Counted from the first letter of the stretch, positions 35,838 through 49,264 are shown. The stretch is DNA of 64,000 bases from Astragalus membranaceus (GCA_039519185.1 JAZGSX010000023.1:1-64000), one strand, 5' to 3'. Numbers and translations are program-made. The notes: generated by a model from the letters alone, not told the origin.

Positions 35838-36016
35838 GCACGGACCGTGCGCCCCTGGGCACGGGTCGTGCGCCTGCTTCGGGTTGGAAGGATTGGAAAC
35901 AGAACGGGACGCACGGGTCGTGCGCCCCTGGGCACGGATCGTGCGATTCCTTCTGGTAGATGGGTCCTGAGTAGTGCACCACGCACGGGTCGTGCGCCCC
36001 TGGGCACGGGTCGTGC
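35838..36016 (+). repeat. Paired GCACGNNYCGTGC palindromes, 3' LTR of B
   Basis: This is the same three pairs as at 27981-28159, offset 7857 bp and unchanged. Confidence 0.8.
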
Positions 36017-36633
36017 GTGTAGTTCTGTTACCGGCTTCCGCTTTCTCGTTTTGTTGCTCCGTTTGATCCCGAACCCTTTCTAATTTCTTTCTCAACCATT
36101 CAAAAAGGGATTGCCTCACTAAAAACCTTATTTTGAACTTGTTCAACTCATGGTTTTGAAAAAGAGCTTTGAAAGCCTATTTGATCGAAAACCGAAACCC
36201 TAGTATACGTGTGGGTACACCGTCTGATGGATAGAACGTATATGTATATCTATGTATATATCAACTGTATATGATTATAATGCCGGATGTCTATAGGTTC
36301 ATCAAAACGGGTTATAAGTCAACAATACATTACAATATGATTATGATGCCGGATGATTATAAATTCATCAAAACGGGTTATAGATCAATAAGATATAAAT
36401 TATCTAAAAAGATATTGTGATTGATCCATTTGGTGATCGAAAAGATCTAAATTATCTAACTCTCGAGAACTTGATGCGTATTGTCATACGTATTGCGTTG
36501 GGTGACGACCCGACAAGTAGCATACTAGGAAGGGAAGTCATGAGCCCTCACCCTAGGCCCTGAATGTGTTTTGGCGTGGTCAACTCACGGGTTACCGGGA
36601 TTAGCAGGCGTTGTGCGGCCGGTTTGTGCTAAG

Positions 36634-37032
36634 TAATTCACGAATTGCCGGGATTAGCAGTAGTTGTGCGGTCGGCATTTGAATAATAAGTAATTCACGA
36701 ATTGCCGGGATTAGCAGTCGTTGTGCGGTCGGCATTCGAATAATAAGTAATTCACGAATTGCCGGGATTAGCAGTCGTTGTGCGGTCGGCATTCGAATAA
36801 TAAGTAATTCACGAATTGCCGGGATTAGCAGTCGTTGTGCGGTCGGCATTCGAATAATAAGTAATTCACGAATTGCCGGGATTAGCAGTCGTTGTGCGGT
36901 CGGCATTCGAATAATAAGTAATTCACGAATTGCCGGGATTAGCAGTCGTTGTGCGGTCGGCATTCGAATAATAAGTAATTCACGAATAGCCGGGATTAGC
37001 AGTCGTTGTGCGGTCGGCATTCGATTAATGAA
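36634..37032 (+). repeat. 57-bp tandem repeat in the 3' LTR of B (seven units)
   Basis: Units start at 36634 and every 57 bp to 36976, one more than in the 5' LTR. Since the two LTRs were identical at insertion, one array gained or lost a unit afterwards or during reverse transcription. Confidence 0.92.
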
Positions 37033-37114
37033 TAAGACATTGTTATGTCAGTTCTTGTTATAACGGTTTACTAAATCAAACCGAGTGTCAGTGAGGGGGC
37101 ACGGTAGGACTCAC

Positions 37115-37132
37115 TGAGATAATGTTATCTCA
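37115..37132 (+). promoter_or_regulatory. Conserved LTR hairpin, 3' LTR of B
   Basis: TGAGATAA-TG-TTATCTCA, as in the 5' LTR. Confidence 0.5.
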
Positions 37133-37518
37133 CCCTATCCATATTTGTTGTTTTTCAGAAAAGCAGGGAAAAAGGAAGACTATTGTGCACGAGTAGTTGG
37201 TCTACTCTTGGAGGTGCTGAAGACTTAGTCATTTGATCCCTTGTACTTTTGTTATCCTTATTGGTTGTATAAACTTGTATTGATTATGAGTTATATGAAC
37301 CATTTTATGTTTCTGTTTGGTATTTGGACTTGGTTATTGTAATCCATTCGGTATGAAACCGATAAACTTCTATTTTATGAAGTAATGTTATTTCCGATTA
37401 TGTTTTGTCTCGGAAAAAGTTTGTATGTCCAAAACTTAAACAGGAACTGTGTCCTCTGAATATTCCGCATCTGTGCACTTTCAGTGTCTCTACATGTTAG
37501 AAATACTGGGGTGTTACA

Positions 37519-37523
37519 ATTTG
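37519..37523. repeat. Target site duplication of element B, right copy
   Basis: This ATTTG matches 26975-26979. Confidence 0.95.
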
Positions 37524-38567
37524 GCCCATATTGTATAAACTGGTACGAGTTCGTACCATTTTTTCGAGTTCGTACCAGTTCGTACGATTTCGTACTTGTT
37601 TGTACCATTTGATACCATTTCGTATGATTTCGTTCCAGTTCGGACCAAATCGTACGATTTGGCCCATATTGTGTAAACTGGTACGATTTCGTACCATTTC
37701 TTCGAGTTCATACTAGTTCATACCATTTCGTACGATTTCGTTCCTGTTCATACCATTTCGTGTGATTTCATACCAGTTCAGATCAAAGTGTACAATTTGG
37801 CCCATATTGTACATACTTGTACGAGTTCGTACCTGTTTGTTCCATTTCATACTATTTCGTGTGATTTCGTACCAGTTCCGATCAAATCGTACGATTAGGC
37901 CCATATTGTACAAACTTGTACGAGTTCGTACCAGTTCGTACAATTTCGTACCTGTTTGTACCATTTCATACCATTTCGTATGATTTCGTAACAGTTCGGA
38001 CCAAATCGTACGATTTGGCCCATATTGTATAAACTGCTACGATTTCGTACCATTTCTTCGAGTTCATACTAGTTCATACCATTTCGTACGATTTCGTTCC
38101 TGTTCATACCATTTCGTGTGATTTCATACCAGTTCAGATCAAAGTGTACAATTTGGCCCATATTGTACATACTCGTACGAGTTCGTACCTGTTTGTTCCA
38201 TTTCATACCATTTCGTGTGATTTCGTACCAGTTCCGATCAAATCGTACGATTAGGCCCATATTGTACAAACTTGTACGGGTTCGTATCAGTTCGTACGAT
38301 TTCGTACCTGTTTGTACCATTTCATACCATTTCGTTTGATTTTGTACCAGGTCGGACCAAATCGTACGATTTGGCCCATATTGTATAAACTAGTACGATT
38401 TCGAACCATTTTTTCGAGTTCGTACTATTCGTACCATTTCATACGATTTCGTACCTGTTCGTACTAGTTACGACCAAATCGTACAAGTTGGCCCATATTG
38501 TACCAACTCGTACGAGTTCGCACCATTTTTTACGAGTTCGTACCAGTTCGTACAATTTCGTACCTGT

Positions 38568-40405
38568 TTGTTCCATTTCATACCATTTCGTATGATTTTG
38601 TACCAGTTCGGACCAAATCGGGCGATTTGGCCCATATTGTATAAACTGGTACGAGTTCGTACCATTTTTTTGAGTTCGTACCAGTTCGTACGATTTCGTA
38701 CTTGTTTGTACCATTTGATACCATTTCGTATGATTTCGTTCCAGTTCGGACCAAATCGTACGATTTGGCCCATATTGTGTAAACTGGTACGATTTCGTAC
38801 CATTTCTTCGAGTTCATACTAGTTCTTACCATTTCGTACGATTTCGTTCCTGTTCATACCATTTCGTGTGATTTCATACCAGTTCAGATCAAAGTGTACA
38901 ATTTGGCCCATATTGTACATACTTGTACGAGTTCGTACCTGTTTGTTCCATTTCATACTATTTCGTGTGATTTCGTACCAGTTCCGATCAAATCGTACGA
39001 TTAGGCCCATATTGTACAAACTTGTACGGGTTCGTACCAGTTCGTACGATTTCGTACCTGTTTGTACCAATTCATACCATTTCGTGTGATTTCGTACCAG
39101 GTCGGACCAAATCGTACGATTTGGCCCATATTGTATAAACTAGTAGGATTTCGAACCATTTTTTCGAGTTCGTACTATTCACACCATTTCGTACGATTTC
39201 TTACCTGTTCGTACTAGTTACGACCAAATCGTACAACTTGGCCCATATTGTACCAACTCCTACGAGTTCGCACCATTTTTAACGAGTTCGTACCAGATCA
39301 TACAATTTCGTACCTGTTTGTTCCATTTCGTACCATTTCGTATGATTTCGTACCAGTTCGGACCAAATCGTACGATTTGGCCCTTATTGTATAAACTGGT
39401 ACGATTTCGTACCATTTTTTCGAGTTCGTACTATTTGGACCAAATCGTAGTAGTTCGTACAACATCGTACCATTTCGTACCTATTCATACCATTTCGTGT
39501 GATTTCGTACCAGTTCGGAACAAATTGTACGATTTGGACCATATTGTACATACTCGAACGAGTTCGTACCATTTTTTCGAAGTTGTTCCAGTTCGTACGA
39601 TTTCGTACCTGTTTGTACTATTTCATACCATTTCGTGTGACTTCATACCAGTTCGGAGGAAATCGTACGATTTGGCCCAAATTGTACATAGTCGTACGAG
39701 TTCGTACCCGTTTGTACGATTTCATACCGTTTCGTGTGATTTCGTACCAGTTCGGACCAAATTGTACCATTTGCCCCAAATCGTACTTGTTCATACCATT
39801 TCGTGTTCCATTTCATACCATTTTGTTTGATTTGGTACCTGTTCGGACCAAATCGGTACGATTTGGCCCATATTGTATAAACTGCTACGATTTCGTACCA
39901 TTTCTTCGAGTTCATACTAGTTCATACCATTTCGTACGATTTCGTTCCTGTTCATACCATTTCGTGTGATTTCAAACCAGTTCAGATCAAAGTGTACAAT
40001 TTGGCCCATATTGTACATACTCGTACGAGTTCGTACCTGTTTGTTCCATTTCATACCATTTCGTGTGATTTCGTACCAGTTCCGATCAAATCGTACGATT
40101 AGGCCCATATTGTACAAACTTGTACGGGTTCGTACCAGTTCGTACGATTTCGTACCTGTTTGTACCATTTCATACCATTTCATTTGATTTTGTACCAGGT
40201 CGGACCAAATCGTACGATTTGGCCCATATTGTATAAACTAGTACGATTTCGAACCATTTTTTCGAGTTCGTACTATTCGTACGATTTCGTACCTGTTCGT
40301 ACTAGTTACGACCAAATCGTACAAGTTGGCCCATATTGTACCAACTCGTACGAGTTCGCACCATTTTTTACGAGTTCGTACCAGTTCGTACAATTTCGTA
40401 CCTGT
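38568..40405. repeat. 1838-bp higher-order satellite unit, copy 1
   Basis: Successive segments (38868, 39318, 39384, 39917, 39966) recur exactly 1838 bp later. A few substitutions separate the copies. Confidence 0.8.
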
Positions 40406-42243
40406 TTGTTCCATTTCATACCATTTCGTATGATTTTGTACCAGTTCAGACCAAATCGGGCGATTTGGCCCATATTGTATAAACTGGTACGAGTTCGTAC
40501 CATTTTTTTGAGTTCGTACCAGTTCGTACGATTTCGTACTTGTTTGTACCATTTGATACCATTTCGTATGATTTCGTTCCAGTTCGGACCAAATCGTACG
40601 ATTTGGCCCATATTGTGTAAACTGGTACGATTTCGTACCATTTCTTCGAGTTCATACTAGTTCATACCATTTCGTACGATTTCGTTCCTGTTCATACCAT
40701 TTCGTTTGATTTCATACCAGTTCAGATCAAAGTGTACAATTTGGCCCATATTGTACATACTTGTACGAGTTCGTACCTGTTTGTTCCATTTCATACTATT
40801 TCGTGTGATTTCGTACCAGTTCCGATCAAATCGTACGATTAGGCCCATATTGTACAAACTTGTACGGGTTCGTACCAGTTCGTACGATTTCGTACCTGTT
40901 TGTACCATTTCATACCATTTCGTGTGATTTCGTACCAGGTCGGACCAAATCGTACGATTTGGCCCATATTGTATAAACTAGTAGGATTTCGAACCATTTT
41001 TTCGAGTTCGTACTATTCACACCATTTCGTACGATTTCGTACCTGTTCGTACTAGTTACGACCAAATCGTACAACTTGGCCCATATTGTACCAACTCCTA
41101 CGAGTTCGCACCATTTTTTACGAGTTCGTACCAGATCATACAATTTCGTACCTGTTTGTTCCATTTCGTACCATTTCGTATGATTTCGTACCAGTTCGGA
41201 CCAAATCGTACGATTTGGCCCTTATTGTATAAACTGGTACGATTTCGTACCATTTTTTCGAGTTCGTACTATTTGGACCAAATCGTAGTAGTTCGTACAA
41301 CATCGTACCATTTCGTACCTATTGATACCATTTCGTGTGATTTCGTACCAGTTCGGAACAAATTGTACGATTTGGACCATATTGTACATACTCGAACGAG
41401 TTCGTACCATTTTTTCGAAGTTGTTCCAGTTCGTACGATTTCGTACCTGTTTGTACCATTTCATACCATTTCGTGTGACTTCATACCAATTCGGAGGAAA
41501 TCGTACGATTTGGCCCAAATTGTACATAGTCGTACGAGTTCGTACCCGTTTGTACGATTTCATACCGTTTCGTGTGATTTCGTACCAGTTCGGACCAAAT
41601 TGTACCATTTGCCCCAAATCGTACTTGTTCATACCATTTCGTGTTCCATTTCATACCATTTTGTTTGATTTGGTACCTGTTCGGACCAAATCGGTACGAT
41701 TTGGCCCATATTGTATAAACTGCTACGATTTCGTACCATTTCTTCGAGTTCATACTAGTTCATACCATTTCGTACGATTTCGTTCCTGTTCATACCATTT
41801 CGTGTGATTTCATACCAGTTCAGATCAAAGTGTACAATTTGGCCCATATTGTACATACTCGTACGAGTTCGTACCTGTTTGTTCCATTTCATACCATTTC
41901 GTGTGATTTCGTACCAGTTCCGATCAAATCGTACGATTAGGCCCATATTGTACAAACTTGTACGGGTTCGTACCAGTTCGTACGATTTCGTACCTGTTTG
42001 TACCATTTCATACCATTTCGTTTGATTTTGTACCAGGTCGGACCAAATCGTACGATTTGGCCCATATTGTATAAACTAGTACGATTTCGAACCATTTTTT
42101 CGAGTTCGTACTATTCGTACGATTTCGTACCTGTTCGTACTAGTTACGACCAAATCGTACAAGTTGGCCCATATTGTACCAACTCGTACGAGTTCGCACC
42201 ATTTTTTACGAGTTCGTACCAGTTCGTACAATTTCGTACCTGT
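40406..42243. repeat. 1838-bp higher-order satellite unit, copy 2
   Basis: This is the direct tandem copy of 38568-40405. After it the array switches to a different variant (CCCTTATTG in place of CCCATATTG) just before element C. Confidence 0.8.
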
Positions 42244-42383
42244 TTGTTCCATTTCATACCATTTCGTATGATTTTGTACCAGTTCGGACCAAATCGTACG
42301 ATTTGGCCCTTATTGTATAAACTGGTACGATTTCGTACCATTTTTTCGAGTTCGTAGTAGTTCATACCACATCGTACCAATTC

Positions 42384-42388
42384 GTACC
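42384..42388. repeat. Target site duplication of element C, left copy
   Basis: GTACC is repeated at 51882-51886. Rejoined flanks read CAATTCGTACCTATTCATAC, as in the intact copy at 19938 onward. Confidence 0.95.
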
Positions 42389-44890
42389 TGTAACACCCCT
42401 TTTCTAATAACTTTACTTTTAAATAAAAATCAGAGTCTCTCTTTTTTTTTTTTTTTTGAAAACAATTCAAGCGAGTGCTACATTTACTCCATAAATATCA
42501 AGATACATAACACCATGAGAAAAATGTTTAGTTCGCATCAACTAAATCCAATCACCATCAGCAGCGGAATAAATATGAGTTCTAAAATTTAAAACCAATA
42601 CATCACAAAATCAAATCTAACAGTTTAGGAAAAATAATGCATAAACATAGGACACCCCCCCTGGTGCTACGTATCAGAGCGTGACACTTCCTACCAGACG
42701 AAGGCATAAAGGAATCCTTCACTCGTTATTACCTGCACGTTGCCGACATAAGAAGCAACATAAAAGCAGTAGGGTGAGTCTCTTTTCATAATTAATAACA
42801 TATGGGAATTAAGCAATGCATAGGAAAAAGGAAACCAGGCACACCAATTCACAACAATGGAACAATCACATCAACATTCTATTTCCAAACAGCACTACAC
42901 AATATATGATTATGCATGTAATGCAACCCAAACTCCACGGGTACATGCATGTCGGATCCGTCACCAAATACAAATAGGCCGTAGCCTCTGCTCACCAAAT
43001 AAAATTAGGCCGTAGCCTCTGCTCACCAATAATGCACATGCTTCATGAGGTGTTATGGAGAATGCATCACAACACACCACAAATCAATAAATTCACGTTT
43101 TAAATTCTAATCTCACCATAGTGCATTAATTAACTCACCAAATTAAAATTAGGCCGAAGCCTCTGCTCACCAATCTCACCTCATCATCACTCACCAATTC
43201 AGCTCACCACCCACACCAACACCAATTCAAATAGACCAACTTAGGACATTGACACGACATAGGGAAAGTGGGTAAAAATTGCCATTTGGACACTTGAACA
43301 CCCCAGCCCAGAAACACCAGTAAAATAATTTATTTTTGCATAAAATTGGAACATTTGGATAGACACTGAAATTAGCTTCAAAACGCATTTTGAACCGTCA
43401 AATTTGGATAACCGAGTCAAAAGTTACATTAAAAATAAAACCAGAAAAATACTTAGACATCCTGGAAACTGGCGCATGGGCGCTGGGCGCCCAGGGGCAA
43501 CACAGCGCTTGGCGCATGGGCGCTTGGCGCCCAGGAGAGACAACACGCACAGGCGCATGGGCGCTTGGCGCCCAGGAACAACACGCACACAGGCGCATGG
43601 CGCCCAGGGGAACAACAGCGCGCAGGCGCTAGGCGCCCAACACAGCAACACGGCGCCCAGGCACTAGGCGCCTAAGGCCAACATGCAACAAAAATTATTT
43701 TCCTTCGAAATTGATTTTACAGGAGCCAAATGCTCAGAACATGAAAACCAAATTAAAATTTCATCAAAAACTGAACATCATTTTTGGCGCCCATGCACTA
43801 GGCACCTAGTGAAAATACGCAACTCAACTCTTTTGTTGCCCAAAATCATTTTTCATGAGCCATTTTACCTGAATATGAAAACCTGAAAACAATTTTTACA
43901 AAACTATCACCAAGACATTGGGGCCCTTGGCGCCCATGACTCAAGCAACAAGCGCCAAAACTGGCAGCACAGTGGCGCAGAATGGCAACACAGGCAACAG
44001 GCACAGCAACACAGTGACAAAGAATGGCAACACAGGCAACAGAATTTTGGAAACTGGCACAGCACACTGCTGGGCACTTGGCGCCCATGACTATGGCGCA
44101 AAACAGAAAAATTCAGCAACATGAATATGGCGCCCAAGGCGCCTAGGGGCTCCCAAACAGAATTTTTTTCATGATCATTCACCAAATTACATTCACCAAA
44201 ACACTCAATTACATGTATACCACTAAAGTGTCCCATGATTCTCAATTTCACCAAATAATCACCGAATAATCATATACTCAAACATATGGTCTCCAATTCG
44301 CATTTAGCAACAATTCAACATAAATCATGAGATTTTCAACATAGCAATTCAATCATCAAGCATCACCATATTATGAATTAATTATTCACATCACAAATCA
44401 TTCATAGAACTAACCTAGAGCCCTAACCCTAGGCAATCACAATTCGCACAATTATTAAGAACAAAAAGAGGACCCCCTAACCTCTTAGAAGTCGAAATTG
44501 CTAAGCAAGGCTCCAAAGAATTGCAAGACACCAACAAGCTCTTCCTCCTCCTTGAGTGATTCGCGAAGCTCCTCCCCCTTTCCTCTTGCAAGTTGCGACT
44601 TCTCTTCTCACTTCTCCTCTCTTTACGTTTCTTTTCTTTCTTTTCACAATTGAGTCAAAAATGCAACTAAGTCACAAGACCCCTAATGAGTCGAAATCCA
44701 TGACAAGCCAATGGGCCACGGGCCTAATTGTGGATCACGGGCCCTTGCTCGCACCACTTAATTAGTGACAACACCTCCTACTAAAATAAAATAAAATAAT
44801 TAAACTTGAATTATTTAATTAAATTAAATAAATATTGTAAGCCTTAAATAACTTAATTAAATAAATAATTAAATTATTTGGGGCGTTACA
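42389..44890 (-). repeat. 3' LTR of element C
   Basis: This 2502-bp LTR, read on the minus strand, starts TGTAACGCCCC (ending at 44890) and ends AGAAAAGGGGTGTTACA (42389). It contains the CTACGTATCAGAGCG motif (about 42668-42681), TCACCAA copies with AGGCCGTAGCC or AGGCCGAAGCC (42954-43200), a GGCGCC-rich zone (43462-43680 and 43915-44160) and an A tract near 42441. Confidence 0.93.
42671..42680 (-). promoter_or_regulatory. Segment complementary to the primer-binding site, 3' LTR of C
   Basis: In sense orientation this reads GCTCTGATAC, within the same conserved block as in A and D. Confidence 0.45.
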
Positions 44891-44904
44891 ACTCTCCCCC
44901 ACTT
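44891..44904 (-). promoter_or_regulatory. Polypurine tract of element C
   Basis: In sense orientation AAGTGGGGGAGAGT abuts the 3' LTR, identical to that of A. Confidence 0.9.
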
Positions 44905-44941
44905 AGGATATTTCGTCCTCGAAATTACCTGAATCAAACAA

Positions 44942-47900
44942 CTACGGATATGCCTCCCGCATCTTGCTCTCCAGCTCCCAAGTCATACTCTCACCAGCAG
45001 CTCCTAACCAAACCACTTTCACCAAAAGAATTTCTTTCCCTCTCAGAGTCTTCACTTCTCTATCTTCAATCCGCACAGGCATAGTCTCCACGGTGAGATT
45101 ATCCCGCACCTCTACTTCATCCATCTGAATCACATGAGTCGGGTCCGGAACATACTTTCGAAGTTGTGACACGTGAAACACGTCATGCAAGTTCGAAAGA
45201 TTAGGCGGCAAAGCCACCCTATAGGCAACACTTCCCACCCTCTCCGTAATCTGATACGGACCAATGAAACGGGGAGTTAACTTCTTAGATTTCAAGGCAC
45301 GCCCAACACCAGTCACCGGAGTGACCCTCAGAAACACATGATCACCTGCTTGAAACTCTAGATCCTTCCTTCTCTTATCATGATAGCTCTCTTGTCGACT
45401 CTGCGACGCTTTCATCTTCTCACGGATTAATTTTACCTTCTCAGTTGTTTCTCGCACAATCTCAGGCCCCAACACTGCACTCTCCCCAGATTCATACCAA
45501 CACAACGGAGTCCTACACCTCCGACCATACAACGCCTCAAACGGTGCCATACCAATACTAGAGTGAAAACTGTTGTTATAGGTGAATTCTATCAACGAAA
45601 GATGAGAATCCCATGAACCTCCCTGCTCAAGAACACATGCTCTCAACAAGTCCTCTAACGACTGAATAGTCCTCTCCATCTGACCATCTGTCTGCGGATG
45701 GTAAGCGGAGCTCAACCTCAACTTAGAACCCAAAGCTTCCTGCAAACTTTTCCAAAATTCAGATGTGAATCTTGGATCTCTATCAGATACAATACTAAGT
45801 GGAACGCCATGCAACTTCACAATTGTCTTGATGTAGATCTCTGCCAACTTTGGAACTGGATAAGTCATATTAATTGGCAAGAAATGAGCAGACTTAGACA
45901 ACCTGTCCACAACCACCCATATAGCATCGAACCCTCTCACTGTATTTGGCAAACCAGTTACAAAATCCATGGAAATGCTATCCCATTTCCATTCCGGAAT
46001 CTCCAATGGTTGCATCAACCCCGCAGGCTTTTGATGCTCAATCTTAGACTTCTGACAAGTCAGACACGAATACACAAACTGCGCCACATCCTTCTTCATA
46101 CCAGGCCACCAGAACATTTTCTTCAAATCTTGGTACATTTTCGTAGCCCCTGGATGAATACTCAACTTGCTCCTGTGGCTCTCCTCAAGAATCATTCTCT
46201 TCATCTCAGCATCGTCAGGAATGCAGATCCTATCTCTGAATCTCAATACACCTTGGGAATCTAACTTGAAATCTCCATCCACATCTTGATCATTCACAAC
46301 TAACAGGTCTACCAACTTTACATCTGACTTTTGGGCTTCTCGAATACTAACCAAAAATTCATTGCCGATCTTCAACATCCCCAATCTGACACTCTGCGGT
46401 GTCACTTCACAAACCAGACTCATGTCCCGAAACTGCTCAATCAACTCTAACTCTTTCACCATCATAGCCGACATATGCAAACTCTTCCGACTTAAAGCAT
46501 CAGCCACGACATTAGCTTTGCCGGGGTGATAGTTCAAGCCGAAATCATAATCCTTCAGCAATTCTAGCCAACGTCTCTGTCTCATATTTAGCTCCTTCTG
46601 ATCAAACAAGTATTTTAAACTCTTATGGTCACTAAACACTTCAAATCTAGTACCATACAGATAGTGCCTCCAAATTTTTAGCACAAACACAATTGCAGCT
46701 AGCTCCAAATCATGAGTAGGGTAGTTCTTCTCATGGGTCCTCAACTGTCTGGACGCATAAGCTACTACCTTACCCTCTTGCATCAGTACACCTCCCAAAC
46801 CCATCTTGGAAGCATCGCAATATACTACAAACGGTCGATCAGGAACAGGCAAAATCAAAACGGGCGACGTAGTCAACCTCTTCTTCAACTCATTGAAGCT
46901 CTCCTCACAGCGTGCATCCCACACAAAAGCTTTTCCCTTACATGTCAATTGAGTCAACGGAAGTGCCAATTTCGAGAAACCTTCAATAAATCTGCTGTAA
47001 TAACCAGCTAATCCCAAGAAGCTTCTAATCTCTGTAACTGACTTCGGGCTCTCCCATTGGGACACAGCATCAACCTTGGCTGGGTCCACAGCTATACCAT
47101 TACCAGAGATAATATGACCAAGGAAACCTACTTCATTCAGCCAGAACTCACACTTAGACAATTTTGCATACAATTTCTTTTCTTTCAACACTTCTAGCAC
47201 TAACCTCAAATGTTCTGCGTGCTCCTCTTCTGTCTTAGAATACACCAGAATGTCGTCATTAAACACAACTACAAACCGATCCAAGTAACTATGGAAGGTA
47301 CGATTCATGTACTCCATAAACACACCCGGCGCGTTGGTAACTCCAAACGGCATCACAGAATACTCATAGTGCCCATATCTCGTTCTGAAAGCGGTCTTCT
47401 GAATGTCTTCATCCTTTACCTTGATCTGGTGATAACCCGACCTCAAATCGATTTTACTAAACACCTTAGCACCTACCAACTGGTCCATCAGATCATCAAT
47501 TCTGGGAAGCGGATACCTGTTCTTTATTGTCACTTTGTTCAATTGCCTATAATCGACACAAAGTCTCATACTCCCGTCATTCTTTTTCACTAACAGTACC
47601 GGAGCACCCCACGGTGACACACTTGGTCTTACAAATTTCTTCTCAAGCAGATCTTCTAATTGCTTTTTCAATTCAGACAACTCTAAGGCTGACATTCGGT
47701 ACGGTGCCATAGACACAGGCCTAGTACCAGGTATAAGATCAATAGCAAACTCAACCTCCCTCTCTGGCGGAACACTTGGAATTTCATCCGGGAACACTTC
47801 GGGAAATTCACATACTACCTGAACCCCTTCAATGATCGCCTGATTCTTAGCAGACAATGACGCCATCAAAGCAAACAGATGAACTCCCTCTTTTATTACC

Positions 47901-49264
47901 TTATGCAAATGACCAGCAGGCAACAAAACTGATTCTTCCTCTTCGGGAGGAAAGAAACTCACAGATCTCCGGAAACAATTAATATGCACATGGTTAAATA
48001 CTAACCAGTCCATACCAAGAATGACATCCAACCCTCCCAACGGCAAACAAATAAGATCAACAAGAAAATCTCTGCCGAAGATTGACAGAGGGCACTTAGC
48101 ACACACAAGAGAGGTAGTTACTGAACCCTTAGCTGGAGTGTCAATAACCATCTCCCTCATCATAGAAGATAAAACAAGGTCCAATTTCTCAGCACACAAA
48201 GCAGCAATAAATGAATGCGTAGCACCAGTATCAATAATAGCAATCAAAGGAATACCATTAATAAAACATGTACCTCTAATCTCATTAGTATCCTCTGATC
48301 CTGCGAGAGCAAACACTTTTCCATGGGACTTCTCTTTCTTCGGTTTAGTACACTTAGTACTAATATGACCTGATTCCCCGCAATTGTAGCACACCACATC
48401 CCTTTTCTCACATTTCGCAGCCACATGACCCTCTTTACCGCACTTGAAACATTTATTATCCGAGCAGTCAAAACTCTTGTGACCCGGCTTGCCACACCTG
48501 TAGCACACAACCTTCGCAGGGGCATCTCCCCCACTTGTTTTCTTATTATCAGCATACCTCTGCTTACCCTTACCAGCTGGAACTTCATATGGTTTACCCC
48601 GATTCTGAAATTTACCCCTCAAATCTCTCATGACCTTGGAGTGAGCATTACTATCATCCTCATATATGCTGCAACTGTTGATCAAATCAGCGAATACCCG
48701 AATCTTCTGGTACCCTACAGCTTTCTTGATATCAGCCCTCAGTCCATTCTCAAACTTAATACACTTTGAGAACTCAGAATCAGCATCAGTATAATGGGGA
48801 TAAAACTTAGCCAATTCAGTGAACTTGGCAGCATACTCTGTCACTGACATGCTTCCTTGCTTCAGCTCAAGGAATTCTATTTCTTTCTTACCTCTCACAT
48901 CTTCAGGAAAATACTTACGCAAGAACTCTCTACGGAAAACAGCCCAAGTTATCTCTTCATTAGCAGTTTCTAATCTCTGCCTCACCTCCATCCACCAATC
49001 ATCAGCTTCCTCTGCCAGCGTATGGGTACCATACCTGACCTTCTACGCATCATCACAATCCATGACCCGAAATATCCTTTCAATCTCTTTCAGCCATGCC
49101 AGAGCACCATCTGGATTATACTTGCCCTTAAAGACAGGTGGATTCTCTCTCTGGAACGTAGCCAAATTGCGCGTCCCGTCATTAACAGCACCGGGTATAT
49201 TACCCATCGCCCCGGCTATAGCCTGCAAGGCAGCAGCAAGTGCAGCATCGTCCCGTCTGGCCAT
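44942..49264 (-). pseudogene. Gag-Pol polyprotein of element C, interrupted by a nonsense codon
   Basis: This is one frame of 1441 codons from MARRDDAALAAALQAIAG, with a TAG at codon 74 (49043-49045) where the Gag of A has glutamine. The long open part downstream can start at 48991. Domains: Gag; three CCHC knuckles at codons 254-305; protease DTGA at 345; reverse transcriptase with FNDD at 668, where B and E have FIDD; integrase D1100, D1161 and E1197 (D-X35-E); and a chromodomain-like tail (VKVVW, SMTWELESKM). The frame ends at MREAYP because of a TAG where D reads glutamate (YPELF). With only these faults it decayed recently. A Gag or Gag-Pol product from this copy is unlikely without readthrough. 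Confidence 0.93.

Larger units (their letters stand above)
26980..37518 (+). mobile_element. Element B: Tekay-like Ty3/gypsy LTR retrotransposon with duplicated leader
   Basis: This 10,539-bp element has LTRs of 2625 and 2682 bp, a 5-bp target duplication, an intact gag-pol frame and a polypurine tract. The LTRs differ by about four substitutions plus one 57-bp repeat unit, so it is the youngest insertion here. Its leader is abnormal: a 421-bp segment holding the LTR end, primer site and gag start is present twice, on either side of 212 bp of SINE-derived DNA. Translation from the first gag ATG would stop in that debris, so the copy may not be able to move unaided in its present form. Pol is related to element E. 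Confidence 0.93.
34837..37518 (+). repeat. 3' LTR of element B
   Basis: This 2682-bp LTR is nearly identical to the 5' copy. Differences seen are C/T at 28508/36365, A/C near 28593/36447, C/T near 28820/36680, G/T near 29405/37319 and one extra 57-bp unit. The TATA box is at 35039-35046. Confidence 0.93.
37519..42388. repeat. Satellite array, block 4
   Basis: This is the decamer satellite with no gene. Markers GGCCC at 37523, 37661, 37799, 37898, 38017, 38155, 38254, 38373, 38490 and 38629 give monomers of 138, 138, 99, 119, 138, 99, 119, 117 and 139 bp, nine monomers making a 1106-bp higher-order unit. Block 3 ends with a full unit and part of the next, so element B sits inside this higher-order array. 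A 1838-bp unit follows. The block ends in GTACC at element C. Confidence 0.95.

Noticed and set aside
44411..44424. Telomere-like CCCTAACCCTA
   Set aside because: Fewer than two full units, inside an LTR and present in both LTRs of C (also near 51414).
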